Assembly (NCBI RefSeq): GCF_021018805.1
Contig: NW_026960608.1
Coordinates: forward strand, 1,054,001 to 1,118,000
Direction: 5' to 3'
From: Prinia subflava
Taxonomy: Eukaryota; Chordata; Aves; Passeriformes; Cisticolidae
DNA length: 64,000 bases
Part shown: in pieces, positions 21,961 through 34,473 of the stretch
Position numbering within the stretch: position 1 is the stretch's first letter
Layout: each line of letters starts with the position of its first letter
Position numbers and translations under genes: made by a program
The notes under the pieces: generated by a model
Told to the model about the DNA's origin: nothing
Database searches by the model: none
The model's input: only the letters and a program-made list of their open reading frames with translations

Positions 21961-24900
21961 TGTATCCACGATGCTTGTTTTCTGATTTTGACTGCTGTGA
22001 ATGAAGTGAGCAGCACTTGGAATGGTCCCTCCCACTGTGATTCCAGAGTTTTTTCTGCAAGAGTTTTTACATATACATAATCTCCAGGTTGTATGTTATG
22101 CACAGGCCCATCCAAACCCCTACTTCAAATCCCAACTTCATGTTTCTGAATTTTGCTGAGTTGTTTGCCTAATGTCACCATGAAGGAGGTCATAGTTCCA
22201 TCCCCATCTTGTGTGGACATCCCTTTTTGTATTCCATAAGGTCTCCCATACAAGATTTCAAAAGGGCTCAGTCCTTCTTTCACCCTTGGCTTAGTTCATA
22301 TGTGCAAGAGTGCTAGAGGAAGAGACTGAGGCCAGGCCAAGTTAGCTCCCTGTCCTAATCTCACAATCTTCTGTTTGATCAAGTGGTTTATCTTTTCTAC
22401 CTGGCCACTTGACTGAAGGTAATATGGGGTGCTGGGCTACAGAGTAGCAGGGGAACCTCAAAGCTCCGAAGAAGCAGCGGCGGTGGGGGGGAAGGCTGGA
22501 GAAAGCAAGCTCAGGATTCCTGGGTACACGAGCATATGACGGTAGATTTCCCAGGACGAGACAGAGGCAGTGATGGCCTCAGACTCTTCCTGCAACGGGT
22601 GGCAGCTTGACCATCCTCCTTGGCGCTGAGAGCAAGAGTGGGTTCCCCTCCCCCAACTCTTTTTACCTTTCCCAAAGCTCATTATCTCTCCCCTCTGAGG
22701 AACACTCCCAGAGACTTAAAAACAGTAGGTGTAGCCTTGTGTTGCCATGTCCTTCAAGTACTCCCTTTTGTTCTGATTAAGTAGTCATTAAGGCTTCTTG
22801 GAAACTTATGGGAAAAAATTCTGTAAGTGAAAAAAAAAAAAGCAAATCTAACCCCCAACAACTACTTTTGAGACAAAATGTGGTCCTCTGTCGGAAGACA
22901 GTTGCTGGAACTCCAAAGCACAGTATTATCTCTCGTATTAGTATTCTGGTTACATCCCGAGCTTTGGCTGTTCTGATAGGGAATGCTTCTGGCCAACCTG
23001 AAAAGGTATCAGTACCAGCAAATATCTGTACACCCTTTTTCTTGGAAGTTCCGTAAAATCAATCTGCCACTGGTCCCCAGGCCCACTGCCTTTCCCAATT
23101 TGGCCCAATTTTGCTCTGGGGGTATTTTTGGGATCAGTCAGGAGGGAAAGATCACATTGCCGAGTCACCTGTTTTACAGTGGCGTATAAGTTTCTAGCTG
23201 CAATTCTTCCAAGTAGGTGATTGTATAGGGCTTCTGCCCCTCAGTGTCTTTTCTTACGTTCTTCCCTAACCGCAAACCATATTAGATAGGAGGGAATGAT
23301 CAGTTCCCCTTGTAGGGTGAGAGCCCACTTTCCTTCATAATATGACCCATCTACATCTTCAATGAGTCTTTGATCCTCTTTCGTATGGTTTGGCTCAACT
23401 TCTAGGGAGATTTGCCCATCAGGGATCAAAGCTCCCTCTGTTTTTACCTCTCCTTTGGCTGCCTGTTTTGCCTCTCTGTCCACCAGCTCATTTCCTTTTT
23501 CCAATTCCAAGCTTACTTTTTGATGTGCCCTGATATGTATAATTGCCACCTTCTCAGAGAGTTGGACTGCCTCCAAGAGTTTTAGGATCTCTTCTGCATG
23601 TTTGATGTTTTTGCCCTGTGAATTTAATAATCTTTCCTTCCAGATTGCTCCATGAGCATGTGCAACTCCAAAGGCATATTTTGTGTCTGTATAGATATTC
23701 ACAGTTCTGCCTTGGGCCAGTTCCAAGGCACAGGTTAGAGCAATTATGTCTGCCTTTTGTGCAGAGGTGTTGATGGGCAAAGGTCCTGACTATTATTTCT
23801 TGACTGGTGGTGATGGTGTATCCAGCATGTCTTTTACCTCTTAGGACATTACTGCTTCCATCCGGGAACCAGTTTTCCGTGTTCTCCATAGGGCTATCTT
23901 TCAAGTCTGGACAGCTTGAATATGTTGGTTCAGTGGTTTCCAGACAGTCATGATGCACTGGTTCCCCTGTATTTCCACTGAGGAAAAAGGCTGGATTGAC
24001 AGTGTTAGTTACTACAATTTCCACATCATCTTGCTCTACCATTGTAGCCTGGTATTTCAAAAATCTTTGTGGGGAAAGCCAATGCCCACCTTTCATCTCT
24101 AGCAGTGCAGATACTGTATGGGATACTGGGATACTAACACAGTAATTTTCTGGCCCAGGGTAAATTTTTGGGTCTCCTGGATGTTTAGTGTCATGGCTAC
24201 AACCGCTCGCAAACATCTGGGCAAACCTTTCACAGTTGCATACAGTTGTTTGGAAAAGAAAGCCACTGCTCAGCTATACGGGCCCAGATCCTGTGCTAAT
24301 ATTCCTAGGGCAATCCCTTGCTTCTCGTGAGAAAAGAGAAAAAAATGGTCTACTGACATCTGGGAGTCATAAGGCTGGAGCCGACATCAGAGCCTTTTTC
24401 AGTGACTCAAAGGTCTGTATAGCTCCTTTGAAGGTGTTTTTGTTCAGTGGTTGTCAGTGCATATAGGTGTTTAACCAGCGGTCCATAGTTGTAGATCCAT
24501 AGCCGACACCACCCAGTCATCCCCAAAAAGGTTTGTAACTCTTTCCCTGTTTGTGGCCTAGGGGTTCGGCAAATTCTTTTCGGGCTTGTCCCAAAGTTCT
24601 TTGTCCAGCACTGATCTCATATCCCAGATAAATTACCTCCTGCTGCATTACTTGGGCCTTCTTCTTAGACACTCAGTATCCCTGAAGCCCTAAGAAGTTA
24701 AGCAGACTCACTGTCCAGGTCAGGCAAGCATCCTTTGTTCTGGTGGTAATCAAGATATCATCTACATATTGTAACAGCTTCCCTTCTTCAGATGGGGCCT
24801 CCCAGGACCACAGAGCTTTTGCTAGTTGATTGCCAAATATAGTGAGGCTGTTCTTAAATCCTTGGGGTAACACTGTCCAAGTAAGCTGGGTTTTATGCCC

Positions 24901-25720
24901 ACTTTTGGGATTGTCCCATTCAAATGCAAATATTTTCTGGCTGGCTTTATGGAGAGGGAAAAAAAAGAAGGCATCCTTCAGGTCTAAAACAGTAAACCAG
25001 GTTAGTTCAGGTGTCAATACAGTCAACTAGGTGTATGGATTTGCCACCACTGGATAGAGGTCTTCAGTTATTTTATTTACAGCTCGTAAGTCCTGGATCA
25101 CTCAATACGACCTGTCAGGCATACAGACAGGTAATATGGGAGGATTAAAATTGGACTCACACTCCTTTAACAATCCTAGTTGTAAAAATTTTTCTCACTG
25201 ATCGAATTCCTTCTCTGTCTTCCCTTTTCAGGGGGTACTGTTTGATTCTCACCGGCTGCCATTCCTCTTTGAGTTTGACCTCAACAGGTGGAGATTTTTT
25301 TGCTTTCCCAGTCACATCAATGGCCCATACCCCAGGGTATACATGGTCTGTGATTGCTGATTTTTTCCTCTGTAGGAACACTAGCTAGGGATAAGCTCAG
25401 TATTTGTATATACTGCTGATCATTTACCTTCAGAGTAATTTCCCCCTTTTCAAACTTAATTATTGCCCCCAATTGCTGTAATAATTCTCTTCCCAAAAGT
25501 GCCCTCAGGGAATTAGGCATATACAGAAATTTGTGGATGCCCTATTGTTTTCCCGGTTTATATCTCAGAGGTTCACAAGAATGTCTTTTTACTTGGGCCA
25601 GTTGCACCTTTTACCATGATATAATCATTTCCCAGGGGCATCAAAGCTTGGTTCAAAACCAAGTATGTTGCCCCCTTGTCAACCAAGAATTTTACCTTCT
25701 TTTGCTCTTTCCCTAGCTTC
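21961..25720 (-). pseudogene. pol: ERV-D pro-pol (gammaretrovirus-like), decayed and interrupted
   Basis: This is a minus-strand protease-polymerase. Reading leftward: protease with a mutated active site (LVDKGAT, about 25680-25695) and a C-terminal LLGRELLQQLGA (about 25480); RT with VLDLKDAFF, LPQGFKNS and an intact YVDD (about 24755); RNase H with YTDTKYAFGV (about 23690) and IHIRAHQ; integrase with GDQWQIDFTELP (about 23080) and, beyond an insertion at 22441-22800, QSSGQVEK, SPFEILYGRP and QPGDYVYVK with WEGPFQVLL at its C-terminus (to 21961). The last codons continue at 14687-14640 beyond ERV-C. The module order and the C-terminal domain are gammaretroviral. Several stops and frameshifts rule out function. 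Confidence 0.85.
22441..22800. other. Unidentified insertion inside the ERV-D integrase
   Basis: The integrase reading around the second catalytic aspartate (about 22870) and QSSGQVEK (about 22410) should be some 90 bp apart, but roughly 400 bp separates them. The extra DNA has no LTR ends or coding motif that I recognise. A short A-run (22829-22841) lies just to its right. Confidence 0.5.
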
Positions 25721-25764
25721 ATTATAACCAGGAGGTCTGCTAGGGTGGAGTCCTCAGGTCCCTA

Positions 25765-27280
25765 TCAGTCTTCCTCTACAGAAGCCACTATCCTCCTCCT
25801 CTGGTCCTCTTTATCCTTTGGTTTTTCTGGACATTCATTTTTCCAGTGGCCAAACTTTTTGCATAATGCACATTGGTCCTTGCCTAGTTGGGGCGGTCCT
25901 TGTTTGGGTTTTCTTTTTCCCTCCTCCCTGGCGACTGCCACCACCTTTCCTTGTCTTTGCTTGTACTTTTCTTCCCTGTTACTAAACACTCTCTGTGCTT
26001 CATCCAGCAACAGTTCTAGGTTTCTGCTTTCTGTAGGATGCAGCTTTTGAAGCTTGCTCCTAATATCTCCTGTAGACTGGCCCAGGAACAAAGAAATTAA
26101 CCGTTGTATTCCTACCTCTGATCCAGGGTCCAATGGTGTATTGCTGCACATCACGTCCCTCAGTTGATCCAGGAATTCAGTGGTGACTCAGAGGGACCTT
26201 GTTTGATTGCGTATAATGCTGACCAGTTTTTGGTTTTAGGAATGGCTCTTTCCATTCCTTTTGAGATCCACCCCTGGTATGCCTGTAATTTTTCCATATG
26301 TGCAGACCTGTTTGCATCCCATTAAGGATCTTGGAGGGGGAGGTGTTCTTTAACATCTTCCCCAATGGTTTTATAATAATCCTCAGCCAAATCTCCTGCA
26401 GTTTTTAGAATTAATTGTTTTTCTGTTTCAGTCATATATTCTAATAATGGCTGCATGTCATTCCAAATAGGATTGTGTTGTTTTACTATAAACTGGAAGT
26501 GTTTGGATACACTTACTGGATCATTCCAGTAGTCTCTGGCAACTCTCTTCCATGCCTCTAAATCAGTGGTAGAAAAAGGTACCTTAATTATCATCGTCTC
26601 TCCCTCAGGTTCTACTGCCTCTCGGAGAGGTGCCTTTACAACCACTGGAGCCAACTTCTTCCTGGTGCGGGAAGACACAGAGCTACCCAGGGGGGTGAGG
26701 GTCCCATCTGAGTCTGCTTCTTGTTCCTGTGGTTGAGGGAGAGGCTTAAACAGATCAGTTAGTTCCTGTTCTGGTGCCTGGTGGATTTTATCTATTCTAG
26801 TGCACCATTGGCCAATACTGCATGCTGAGCAACACCGTTTCAATTTATTTTTAGGTTTTTTGTTATTTTCTCTCTCTCAAGTGAGTACAAGAGGGTCTTG
26901 TGTTGGCACAATCCCACAGTCTCTTTGTCACTCCAGGTGGTTTCGGAGGGTGAAAAACATATCTGCATATGATGCTTCATCCCATTTTTCCTCCTTCCTT
27001 AAAAACAATATTAACTGCAAAATAGTGTTATAATCAATTGTTCCATTCAGTGGCCATTTGGCCTCCTCCCCTAATTTGTACAAAAGCCACCACTGGTTAC
27101 AATATTTAATGAGAGTTCTCTTATTCTCTGTGCCTCCTGAACCAACTATATCCTTCCAATGCATTAATATGCAGCCTAAAGGTCTTCCCCATAGGACCTC
27201 TTTGCTCTGGCCTTTCCCCATCCATTTTGTCCCACGGTGATACCCTTTGGTGTTTTTCTTGTTGCCCTTAGTTCCCACAC
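25765..27280 (-). pseudogene. gag: ERV-D gag (gammaretrovirus-like), broken
   Basis: A minus-strand gag in at least four frame segments. The N-terminal part (27278-26928) begins V-G-T-K where a myristoylated M-G would be expected, so the start codon seems mutated to GTG. A proline/glutamate-rich segment follows, then capsid starting near VPFSTTDLEAWKRV (about 26590) and continuing through LFLGQSTGDIRSKLQKL (about 26060). Nucleocapsid has one zinc knuckle, CALCKKFGHWKNEC (about 25850), with correct C-x2-C-x4-H-x4-C spacing. A single knuckle is typical of gammaretroviruses and agrees with the pol type. Confidence 0.85.
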
Positions 27281-28051
27281 AACCTTTTGTACACTTTATT
27301 CTTGTCTTATCCCAGTTCTCTTCTCAGCTATTCACGTTTACAGATGTACATTCAAAGCTAGCTTAATGTGTTGTTGATTACAATCTTGGATCCACAGTTT
27401 CCCAGTGTTAAAGTTGCGGTACCAGATACACCATACAAAACATTTTAAACACTTTGTCTCTGGCTGTTCCCTTTGCTGGGGTGGGAAGGGACTCCTCACT
27501 CACTTGGCAGCGATGGTGTGGCTCAAACACACACACACACACACAAACGTGAAACGTTTTAAAATTTAGCACAAAATACCAGGGCATTTACAAATTAAAC
27601 ATCCAATTATTATTCCAGTTAGCATCCCTCCAGCAGCTGCTAATATTATCAAAGTAACCATTTAAAAGGGACCGCTTACACTTCTCCTGCTTCTTATAAA
27701 ATCATTAGCAGGTCTGTCCTGGATCCCAGAGCTGGGAGGCAGTGGTGGCCCCAGATTTGGCTTGATCTCCTCTCAAGACTCCTAGTGGCCACTCTATCAG
27801 CCAGCAAAATCCCCAACCAACCTATTGGATACTCTCCTTCCTATACGGGGACTATGCCGTACACCAAACATCTCTGAGCACGGGCATCCCCTACAACTTA
27901 TTGTCTCCCTTTGTTTTTAAAACATACCGGTTTGTCCGCAGCTGCCAGAAATCATTCTCTGCCCTGCAGTGATCAGCCAGGATAGGAGGTCCCTCCCAGT
28001 AAAGTGCTGAGACATCAGCTTCACTACTGGTCCTGGGGGTAGGCAGAGAAT
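27281..28051 (-). other. ERV-D leader between primer site and gag
   Basis: About 770 bp without coding motifs, in the place of the packaging leader. It contains a CA microsatellite at 27527-27544. Confidence 0.6.
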
Positions 28052-28069
28052 CTCCTGGCTGGCTCGCCA
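28052..28069 (-). other. Primer binding site of ERV-D, tRNA-Arg
   Basis: The minus strand reads TGGCGAGCCAGCCAGGAG, the exact complement of a tRNA-Arg 3' end (ACG isoacceptor, recalled). It begins three bases after the LTR end at 28073. Confidence 0.85.
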
Positions 28070-28072
28070 AAC

Positions 28073-28958
28073 TGAAGTGGAACAAAGACTCCACAACCAA
28101 AGGTTATGAAGTAGGTGTGCTTTACTCGGTGCCCGGATGCACGGGGGATAGCTGCGCCAAAGACGTGCATCGCAAACAGAGCAGGTGCTCTGTTCAAATA
28201 CATTAAAACTCATACATATTTATCAAAGTTTCAACATCGCCTGTACATATTCAGAACTTATCCCAACCTGCTCTTGCTTCGTATGGTAATCAGCTTTTTG
28301 TTAGTCTGTGTCACCATGAGATTTTCCTAGTTTGCTGAGCCTTCATAATAAAGTAGAAGTGTGCAGCTTCTCATGCTCGTTAATGTAAACAGAAGATCGT
28401 GTTTTGTAAATAGTGCCATTGTTATGAATCCCTTCTGCAAGAGAAAGGAGGTTGAATGACAGCCTCCTTGACCAATGTGGGTAAGAGGTGGGAATGCCCA
28501 CTCTCCAATCCATGGTCACCTTGCTAGAAGTATAAAATAGGAAGGAATAAACAAAGCAGGGATCTTCTGCCCTGCTGCTCTGATCAACCCAAAACTCCGG
28601 CTCCGAGTGTGTCTTTCTGGCTAGGCTCACAGCGATAAGTCTGCGCTTGCGCATTGTCTCCTGGTGGTCTCGGGCGGGGGTTGCTGGATGAAGTTAAATA
28701 GTCTTCCTCAGGTGTCCGCTGGATGAACCTGATTTCTGCGCAGGCTCTCTTGATCTCTCGCTGTCCTCCAAGGCTCCTGGGCATAGTCTAAACTACAAAT
28801 CCATTTTCTTTCTAGTTTTTTGATCATTGGTTTCTGCTTATCAGTCTTAAATGGGCAAGGTCCTGGTTTTGTATGGCAAAGAACTATCTGTTTTTAACAC
28901 ACTTGATTACACAGCAAATTATAATCTGTTTACATTTAGTTATAAGTTCTTTATAGCA
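28073..28958 (-). repeat. ERV-D 5' LTR, split by a solo LTR-E
   Basis: On the plus strand it reads tgaagtggaac to ctttatagca. It abuts the Arg primer site, and its right end matches the U3 start next to env at 12520-12664. LTR-E (28309-28637) is inserted, so the LTR proper is about 550 bp. Confidence 0.75.
28309..28637 (+). repeat. Solo LTR-E, copy 1
   Basis: It begins tgtcaccatgagattttcc and ends gctcacagcgata. It matches 42291-42627 and, in reverse, 62693-62955. A perfect 6-bp duplication, agtctg, flanks it (28303-28308 and 28638-28643). Rejoining the flanks restores similarity of LTR-D to the copy at 9819. aggaataaac near 28541-28550 supports plus orientation. Confidence 0.85.
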
Positions 28959-29208
28959 CTACAGTGTAGCAAAAAACCCCAGAGCAGCAATAGAGGCATG
29001 GTGGGGGCTGGGCAGCAGCAGGCCGGCTCCCAAACATGGCAGAAAGAGAGACTCCCCTGGATTTCTCACTGGGCTGGCTGGTCCCTGGGTCTGGGCTGTG
29101 TGTAGGAGAGGGCAGCTCTGGGTCCTGGAGGGGCATACACTTTCTATGGACTTCCTGACAGCAGAGCAGCAAAAGAAGCCAAGCTAGCAAGATCAGTCAC
29201 AGCGCCGA

Positions 29209-29254
<46 letters not shown>

Positions 29255-30264
29255 ACAAAAAAAGAAGCAGGCAAAGCCCACAGAAACATCAGGATCCCTG
29301 GTCAGAGATACCAGCTGCATGTGTCCAGTCAAATGGCCTACACCAAAAGAGGAAGAGCTGCCTCTTTGCCCTGCCCCCAACTCCCTCTGGAAATCCCAGC
29401 TTGGCTCCCATTCACTGCAATAGCCCCAGAGCCAGGGAGGATGGGGGGTGTGGTGGGGACAGCACCCCCTCTGGGCACAAACAAAACAAAAAAGACCAAA
29501 ACCCCCCAAAATTATATGGTATAATAGTCTCCAAGACACTCCTACACGTAGTCCTGATACAAGACTTTCTCTTTACATGAGATTTTAGTGATTCCTGTAT
29601 CCTACCTTGGATGTGGTGTCTTTTGTACTACTTTCTAGTTAATACATGCTTTTGTAAATGTGAAGGTTAATTTCTACCTGATGGAGGCAGAATGAACAGT
29701 TCTTTTTCTTTCTTTGCTGACTGCAGTGCAAAAGAGGAAGTCTGCTTTTTTCCCTATTACTGAGCCTCTTGCATCTATTCATAGGTTTCCCAAGCAGCAA
29801 GAGTGATAAATAACCTTAGTTCTTAGCCCTTTTTTGTCATAAACATAGGTTACTGGACATTCTCTGTTGTATTGAAAATAAAGTGCTTTATGTACGGTTT
29901 ACCTATGGAAGCTATAGGATTCAAACTAAATAAATCTCTAGGTACATTCTGCAGAAATCACTGGTTTCAGTATTCTGTACTTTTCAAGGGATGGTCTCAA
30001 TTGTTCAATTTAAGATTGGTAATACATTGTGGTGGGGTTTTTTTAGTGTAAAATGTATGAGAATTCTTTGGTAACATTTATCTGTCCTACTGTACCAGCA
30101 AAAAGTATGATAATAGAATTTTAACAGCAATCATAGAAGATGTCTCTGACATAGTATTTAGTATGTTTTTCAACATAATAGTAACTGCATAAACTTGGTA
30201 TTACAAAGAAACTATTTTTTATGTTTTTACCTTATAAATTAAGATGCATCTTCTATCTAAACAT
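28959..30264. other. Stretch without a gene; poly(A) tract
   Basis: The first 580 bp are fairly GC-rich and include 40 A residues in a row (29212-29251), possibly the tail of an unidentified retroposed sequence. The remainder is AT-rich with no recognised feature. Short frames on both strands have no motifs. Confidence 0.5.
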
Positions 30265-31144
30265 TGTCTTGGTTTAAGACAATTTAAAGAGGTAGACACT
30301 CTAAAATGAGTTACCTCTCCTTATAGTTTTAATCAATCCCTTTCCACCAATAAGGAGAAATGAATACAAGTATATATAAGTGAAAAAAGAACAGTTTACT
30401 AAAAAACAAAATAGCAACAGCAAAAAAAGTAACAGTAATAGTCACTAGTTACAAAGTTGCTGAAATCTCGTGGACTCCCTGGGAACAAAGAGAAACTCAA
30501 AAAATGGCAGAGTAATTCCTCCTCTCCCTCCAGATGGCACTCTCTGCAGCTCACCACATGTAGGGAAACAAAGGGGAAATGGCGGCAGTCTTTGCCCCCC
30601 TTCCCCCATCCTCCTTATCTCTCTGGTGGTGGCAGCTCAGTTGGAAAAGGTGACTAGCACACTCTGGCTGCTGGTACTTCGTCAAGGACTAGAACTCATG
30701 GAGGGACTTTGTCTTCCTCAGCAAAAGATGGCAAGGCAAAATCGCTGGGCTGGGGTGACTTGGACTCTATGCATTCTTGCTTTGGCTGGGCAATGCTGTC
30801 TGACCTCCTCCTTCTGTCACCCGCTGAACTCTGCTGGTGTTGGTGCTGCTGTTTCTGAGCTGGGGGAGGGGGGAGAATGGTCTCCCCAAGCACCAAAAAC
30901 TGCATCCCCTGGCCCTGACAGGCTCTGGCTCTGTGCTGGCAAAAGGTATTGCAAAATTCACTCTGAAATAGTTTTTGATTGTGAAATGCAACTTCTTGGG
31001 TTGCTACTGTTGCCAGTAGAGCCAAAAGGCAAGAAAGAGAACTCTGCTTGGGTGACTTGACTTTTAAAAAGTCCAGGGCACCCTCCAGCTCTGGCCCTGC
31101 CATTCTGCTTTCTGACCATGGAGACAGTAACAATTTTGGACACA
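30265..31144 (-). repeat. Probable solo LTR, minus orientation
   Basis: It runs from tgtcttggtttaagac to aattttggacaca, so its ends are TGTC and GACACA. I could not find a matching target duplication or a second copy in the window, so this is a structural guess. Confidence 0.4.
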
Positions 31145-31479
31145 GATAGATATGGGATATAATAACATTTGGGGTTACCCAGGACATCTACATTACTGTG
31201 TTCCTGAAAATTATAGGCTGAATATAAATTGTTCTTGTGTTAACTTTTTTAATCTGACAAAGTGGAGCTGATGAGTCAATGCAAATAATTCAGGAGTGAT
31301 ATATGTCTTGCAGTTTACTTTTTTATGTAGCTTTCTTCTGTTGTTCTAAGAACCTGTTTTTCTTCTGTGCAGTTTCTACATTTTGAATTTAATCTAAGAA
31401 TACCTCATGTTATGAGACAATGCACAATGGTCCTGATTTTTTTTCCACAGCAAGTTTATAATGGCAGAATATACTTTCT
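31145..31479. other. Unassigned stretch
   Basis: AT-rich, with no gene or repeat recognised. Confidence 0.5.
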
Positions 31480-32180
31480 TCTCAGGGTTGCTTTTCCCTG
31501 AGATTCACCTCGGGGTTGCTGTCCCCTGAAGTATGTAGGGTTTTTGAGCTTTTCTTGCCCGAAAGGTCCAGAGCCAGAGAAGACAGAGTCTGTCAGTTCA
31601 TGTTTCCAAGGCTGTTTATTCTTTCATTATCTCTTAGTTCTTTCTCAGCTCTGCAAGGTGTCCCCAGCAGAGCAGGACACGAGGCAGACTGGGCGGATCA
31701 GAGGGTCCCGGACTTTTTGTACTGTTTCCCTGGTCCAACCACTGTCTACAATGTACTTTTTATTTACAAAATCTTACCAATACTTACTACCTATGTTAAC
31801 ATGTCATTTCTACTCTAAACCAATCCTTGTGATACAACTCAGCAGAAAATGGGAGATGAGGACAAGAACAAGGAGGACAGGGCCACTCCCCAATTCCCCC
31901 ATCTTGCCTCTTCAAGCCCATATGCTAAAAATCCTAGATTCTACATTCACACTCTCTGATTAACTACTACTCATTTAAAACTCTCTTGGCTTGTGATTCT
32001 TCGTACAATGTGGCCATTCTCTCCCATGGACAGGGATCAAAAGCAGTGTCCTCCTGGGCTCTGTGTGAGGTTGGCTGACCCCCTTGTACAGATCCCAGAC
32101 CCCCCTGTCAGGTCTCCAAACCCTCCTGCCCAGGTCTCAGACCCTTCAGGGGGACCAGAGGGATACCCTGGACTCCGACA
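31480..32180 (-). repeat. Solo LTR-A, copy 2
   Basis: The reverse of the ERV-A LTR, from tctcagggttgc to ctccgaca. Its flanks, ctttct and ccttct, are a 6-bp duplication with one mismatch. Confidence 0.85.
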
Positions 32181-32457
32181 CCTTCTCATTGGTATTTCAT
32201 TATTTAAGGTGGTGATAAAAAGTATTTTAGCAGACTGATTATCTGCCTCCTAGACTTATGTAGACAGCTGTAAGTAACTATCAAGTAACTATTCCTAATA
32301 TTTCATTGCTTTTAATAATTGTTAACTCATTGTAATTTCAGTGGAAATTTAGAACAGTGCACTGACCCTGGTTGATTTGTATTTCACTAGTCTTTCCTTT
32401 GTTTTGGCAGCATGTGGTTTAGCAAGCCACTAAGAGTAACTTTGCAATGTACAGTCT

Positions 32458-33051
32458 TGTGGTTTCACCCCAGGTGGCAACTAAGCCCCACAGAACTGCT
32501 CGCTCACTCCTTCACCTGGTGGGATGAAGGAGAGAATCAAAAGAGTTAAAAGTGAGAAAATTTGTGGATTGAGATAAAGACATTTTATTAGGGAAAGCAA
32601 AACCCACATGTGCAAGTGGAACAAAAGATATTAATTCACTGCTTCCTATGGGCAGGCAGGTGTTTAGCCACCTCCAGGAGAGCAAAGCCCCATCCCACAT
32701 AACGGTTACCTCAGAAGAGAAATGTCATCACTCCAAATGTCCCCCCCCCTTCCTCCTTCTTCTCCCCACTTTATATGCTGAGCATGATGTCACATGGTCT
32801 GGAATATCCCTTTGGTCAGTTGGGGCCACCTGTCCCAGCTATGTCCTCTCCCAGCTTCTTGTGCACCCCCAGTCTACTTGCTGGTGGGGTGGAGTGAGAG
32901 GCAGAAAAGGTCTTGACACTGTAAGCACTGCTCAGCAATAGCTGCAACATCTCTCTATATTATCAATGTTGTTTTCAGCACAAATCCAAGGCACAGCCCC
33001 ATACTAGTAACTGGGAAGAAAATTAACTCTACTCCAACCAAAACCAGCACA
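32458..33051 (-). repeat. Solo LTR of a common bird family
   Basis: On the minus strand it begins TGTGCTGGTTTTGG. It carries a TATATAAAG-like box (about 32768-32776 on the plus strand as ctttatatg) and ends with a wheat-like ggtgaaaccaca. I recognise it as a very common class of LTR in bird genomes, which supports the bird assignment. The target duplication is not clean. Confidence 0.75.
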
Positions 33052-33069
33052 TAGTCACATAGCACTGAG

Positions 33070-33518
33070 ATTTTAAAAATCCTCTATTAAATGTAAAGAT
33101 GCATAGTAAGCTAGAGCAGGATCATCTATAGAACTTGGTACAACAGATATGGAGAAGGCTGAGGTGCTTTACAAGTTCTTTGCCTCAGTCTTCACTGCCA
33201 GACAGACTTCCCACATCTCTCAAGTCCCTAAACCTCTAGGTGGGGATTGGGGGAGTGAAATCCTTCCCACTGTAAAAAAAGAGCAGTTTTGAGACCACCT
33301 GATGAAACTGAATAGCCATAAGTCTATGGGGCCTGATGAGATGCATCCTAGGGGCCTGAGGGAATTGGCTGATGTTCTTGCTGAGCCACTCTTCATCTTA
33401 TTTGAAAAGTCATGGCAGTCAGGTGAAGTCCCTGGTGACTAAAAAAGGGAAAAATTGCTCCTATTTCTAAAAAAGGGTGAAAGGAAGACCCAGGGATTTA
33501 CAGACTGGTGAGCCTCAC
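33070..33518 (+). mobile_element. CR1 LINE fragment, left part (ORF2 reverse transcriptase)
   Basis: Translated pieces such as [13 protein letters not shown] and [13 protein letters not shown] belong to the CR1 reverse transcriptase region. The frame is broken and the element is truncated at both ends. A solo ERV-B LTR separates it from its continuation at 33854. Confidence 0.85.
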
Positions 33519-33853
33519 TGTTGTTATGGTTTTCGGATGGCACAGGAATAACAACATGACTCTCCATGATGGTAAAGATGAGAGCAACCTTTATTCTTCT
33601 AAATTCTACTTTTATAGAGTAGTTCGGTACAAAGAACATGATTGGTTATTCAGCGTCTACACCCTTTAGTAAACATTTCTTTCCAGTAAACATGTTGGAA
33701 AAACACCACCTGTGGATGGTTTCTCACTTCCTAAGGTTTGTTTGAATTCCTCCTTTAGATTTCTCAGGCTAACATGAGAAAGTTGCTCGCTTGCCTTTCA
33801 CACAGACACTGGCAGAGCCTGAAGCCTAAATTCAGACCAATGTCAAGCCCACA
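33519..33853 (-). repeat. Solo LTR of the ERV-B family inside CR1
   Basis: It is 335 bp, the reverse complement of the ERV-B LTRs. It is flanked by a perfect 6-bp duplication, cctcac (33513-33518 and 33854-33859). Confidence 0.95.
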
Positions 33854-34400
33854 CCTCACCTCTGCACCTGGTGAGGATCATGAACCAGATCCTCATGGAA
33901 GCAATGTTAAAGCACATGAATGACAAGGAGGTGATCCAAGGCAGCCAGCATGGCTTCCCTGAGGGGAAATTGTGCCTGACCAATCTGGTGGCCTTCTATA
34001 GTGGAGTGACTGCAATGGTCAACAAGGGAAGACTGACCAATGTAATCTACCTAGACTTCTGTAAGGCCTTTGACACCGTCCCACATGACATCCTTACCTT
34101 CAAACTGGAGAGACAGATTTGATGAATGGCCTGTTCAGTGGATAAGGAATTGGCTGGATAGGCTCAACCAGAGAGTTGTGGTCAATGGCTCTATGTCCAG
34201 ATGGCAAGTGGTGTCCCTCAGGGCTCTGTCTTGGGACTGATGCTCTTTAATATCTTTCTCAATGACACAGACAGTGAAATCAAGGGCACCCTCAGCAAGT
34301 TTGCAGATAACACCAAGCTGAACAGTGCAGGTGACTCAACAGAAGGACAGGGCCATCCAGAGGGACCTGGACAAGCTTGAGAAGCAGGGGCTGAGGAACA
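33854..34400 (+). mobile_element. CR1 LINE fragment, right part
   Basis: The reverse transcriptase continues: [15 protein letters not shown] and [18 protein letters not shown] (about 33940-34090) are the fingers/palm region with the first catalytic aspartate. Downstream reads FADNT, equivalent to the second catalytic motif with the expected DD changed. It decays at about 34400, shortly before element T. Confidence 0.9.
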
Positions 34401-34473
34401 GCTACCTAAAAAAGGACACCAGACTTTGAAGATAGAACTCAAAGAACCATATAAGGGCTTCCGATAAGGGGTG

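Noticed and set aside
29212..29251. Processed pseudogene tail
   Set aside because: The A40 tract is clear, but no source gene or flanking duplication could be recognised upstream.
32181..32457. Extension of LTR-A copy 2
   Set aside because: LTR-A ends at 32180 with a near-match target duplication. The following AT-rich DNA does not occur next to the other copies.
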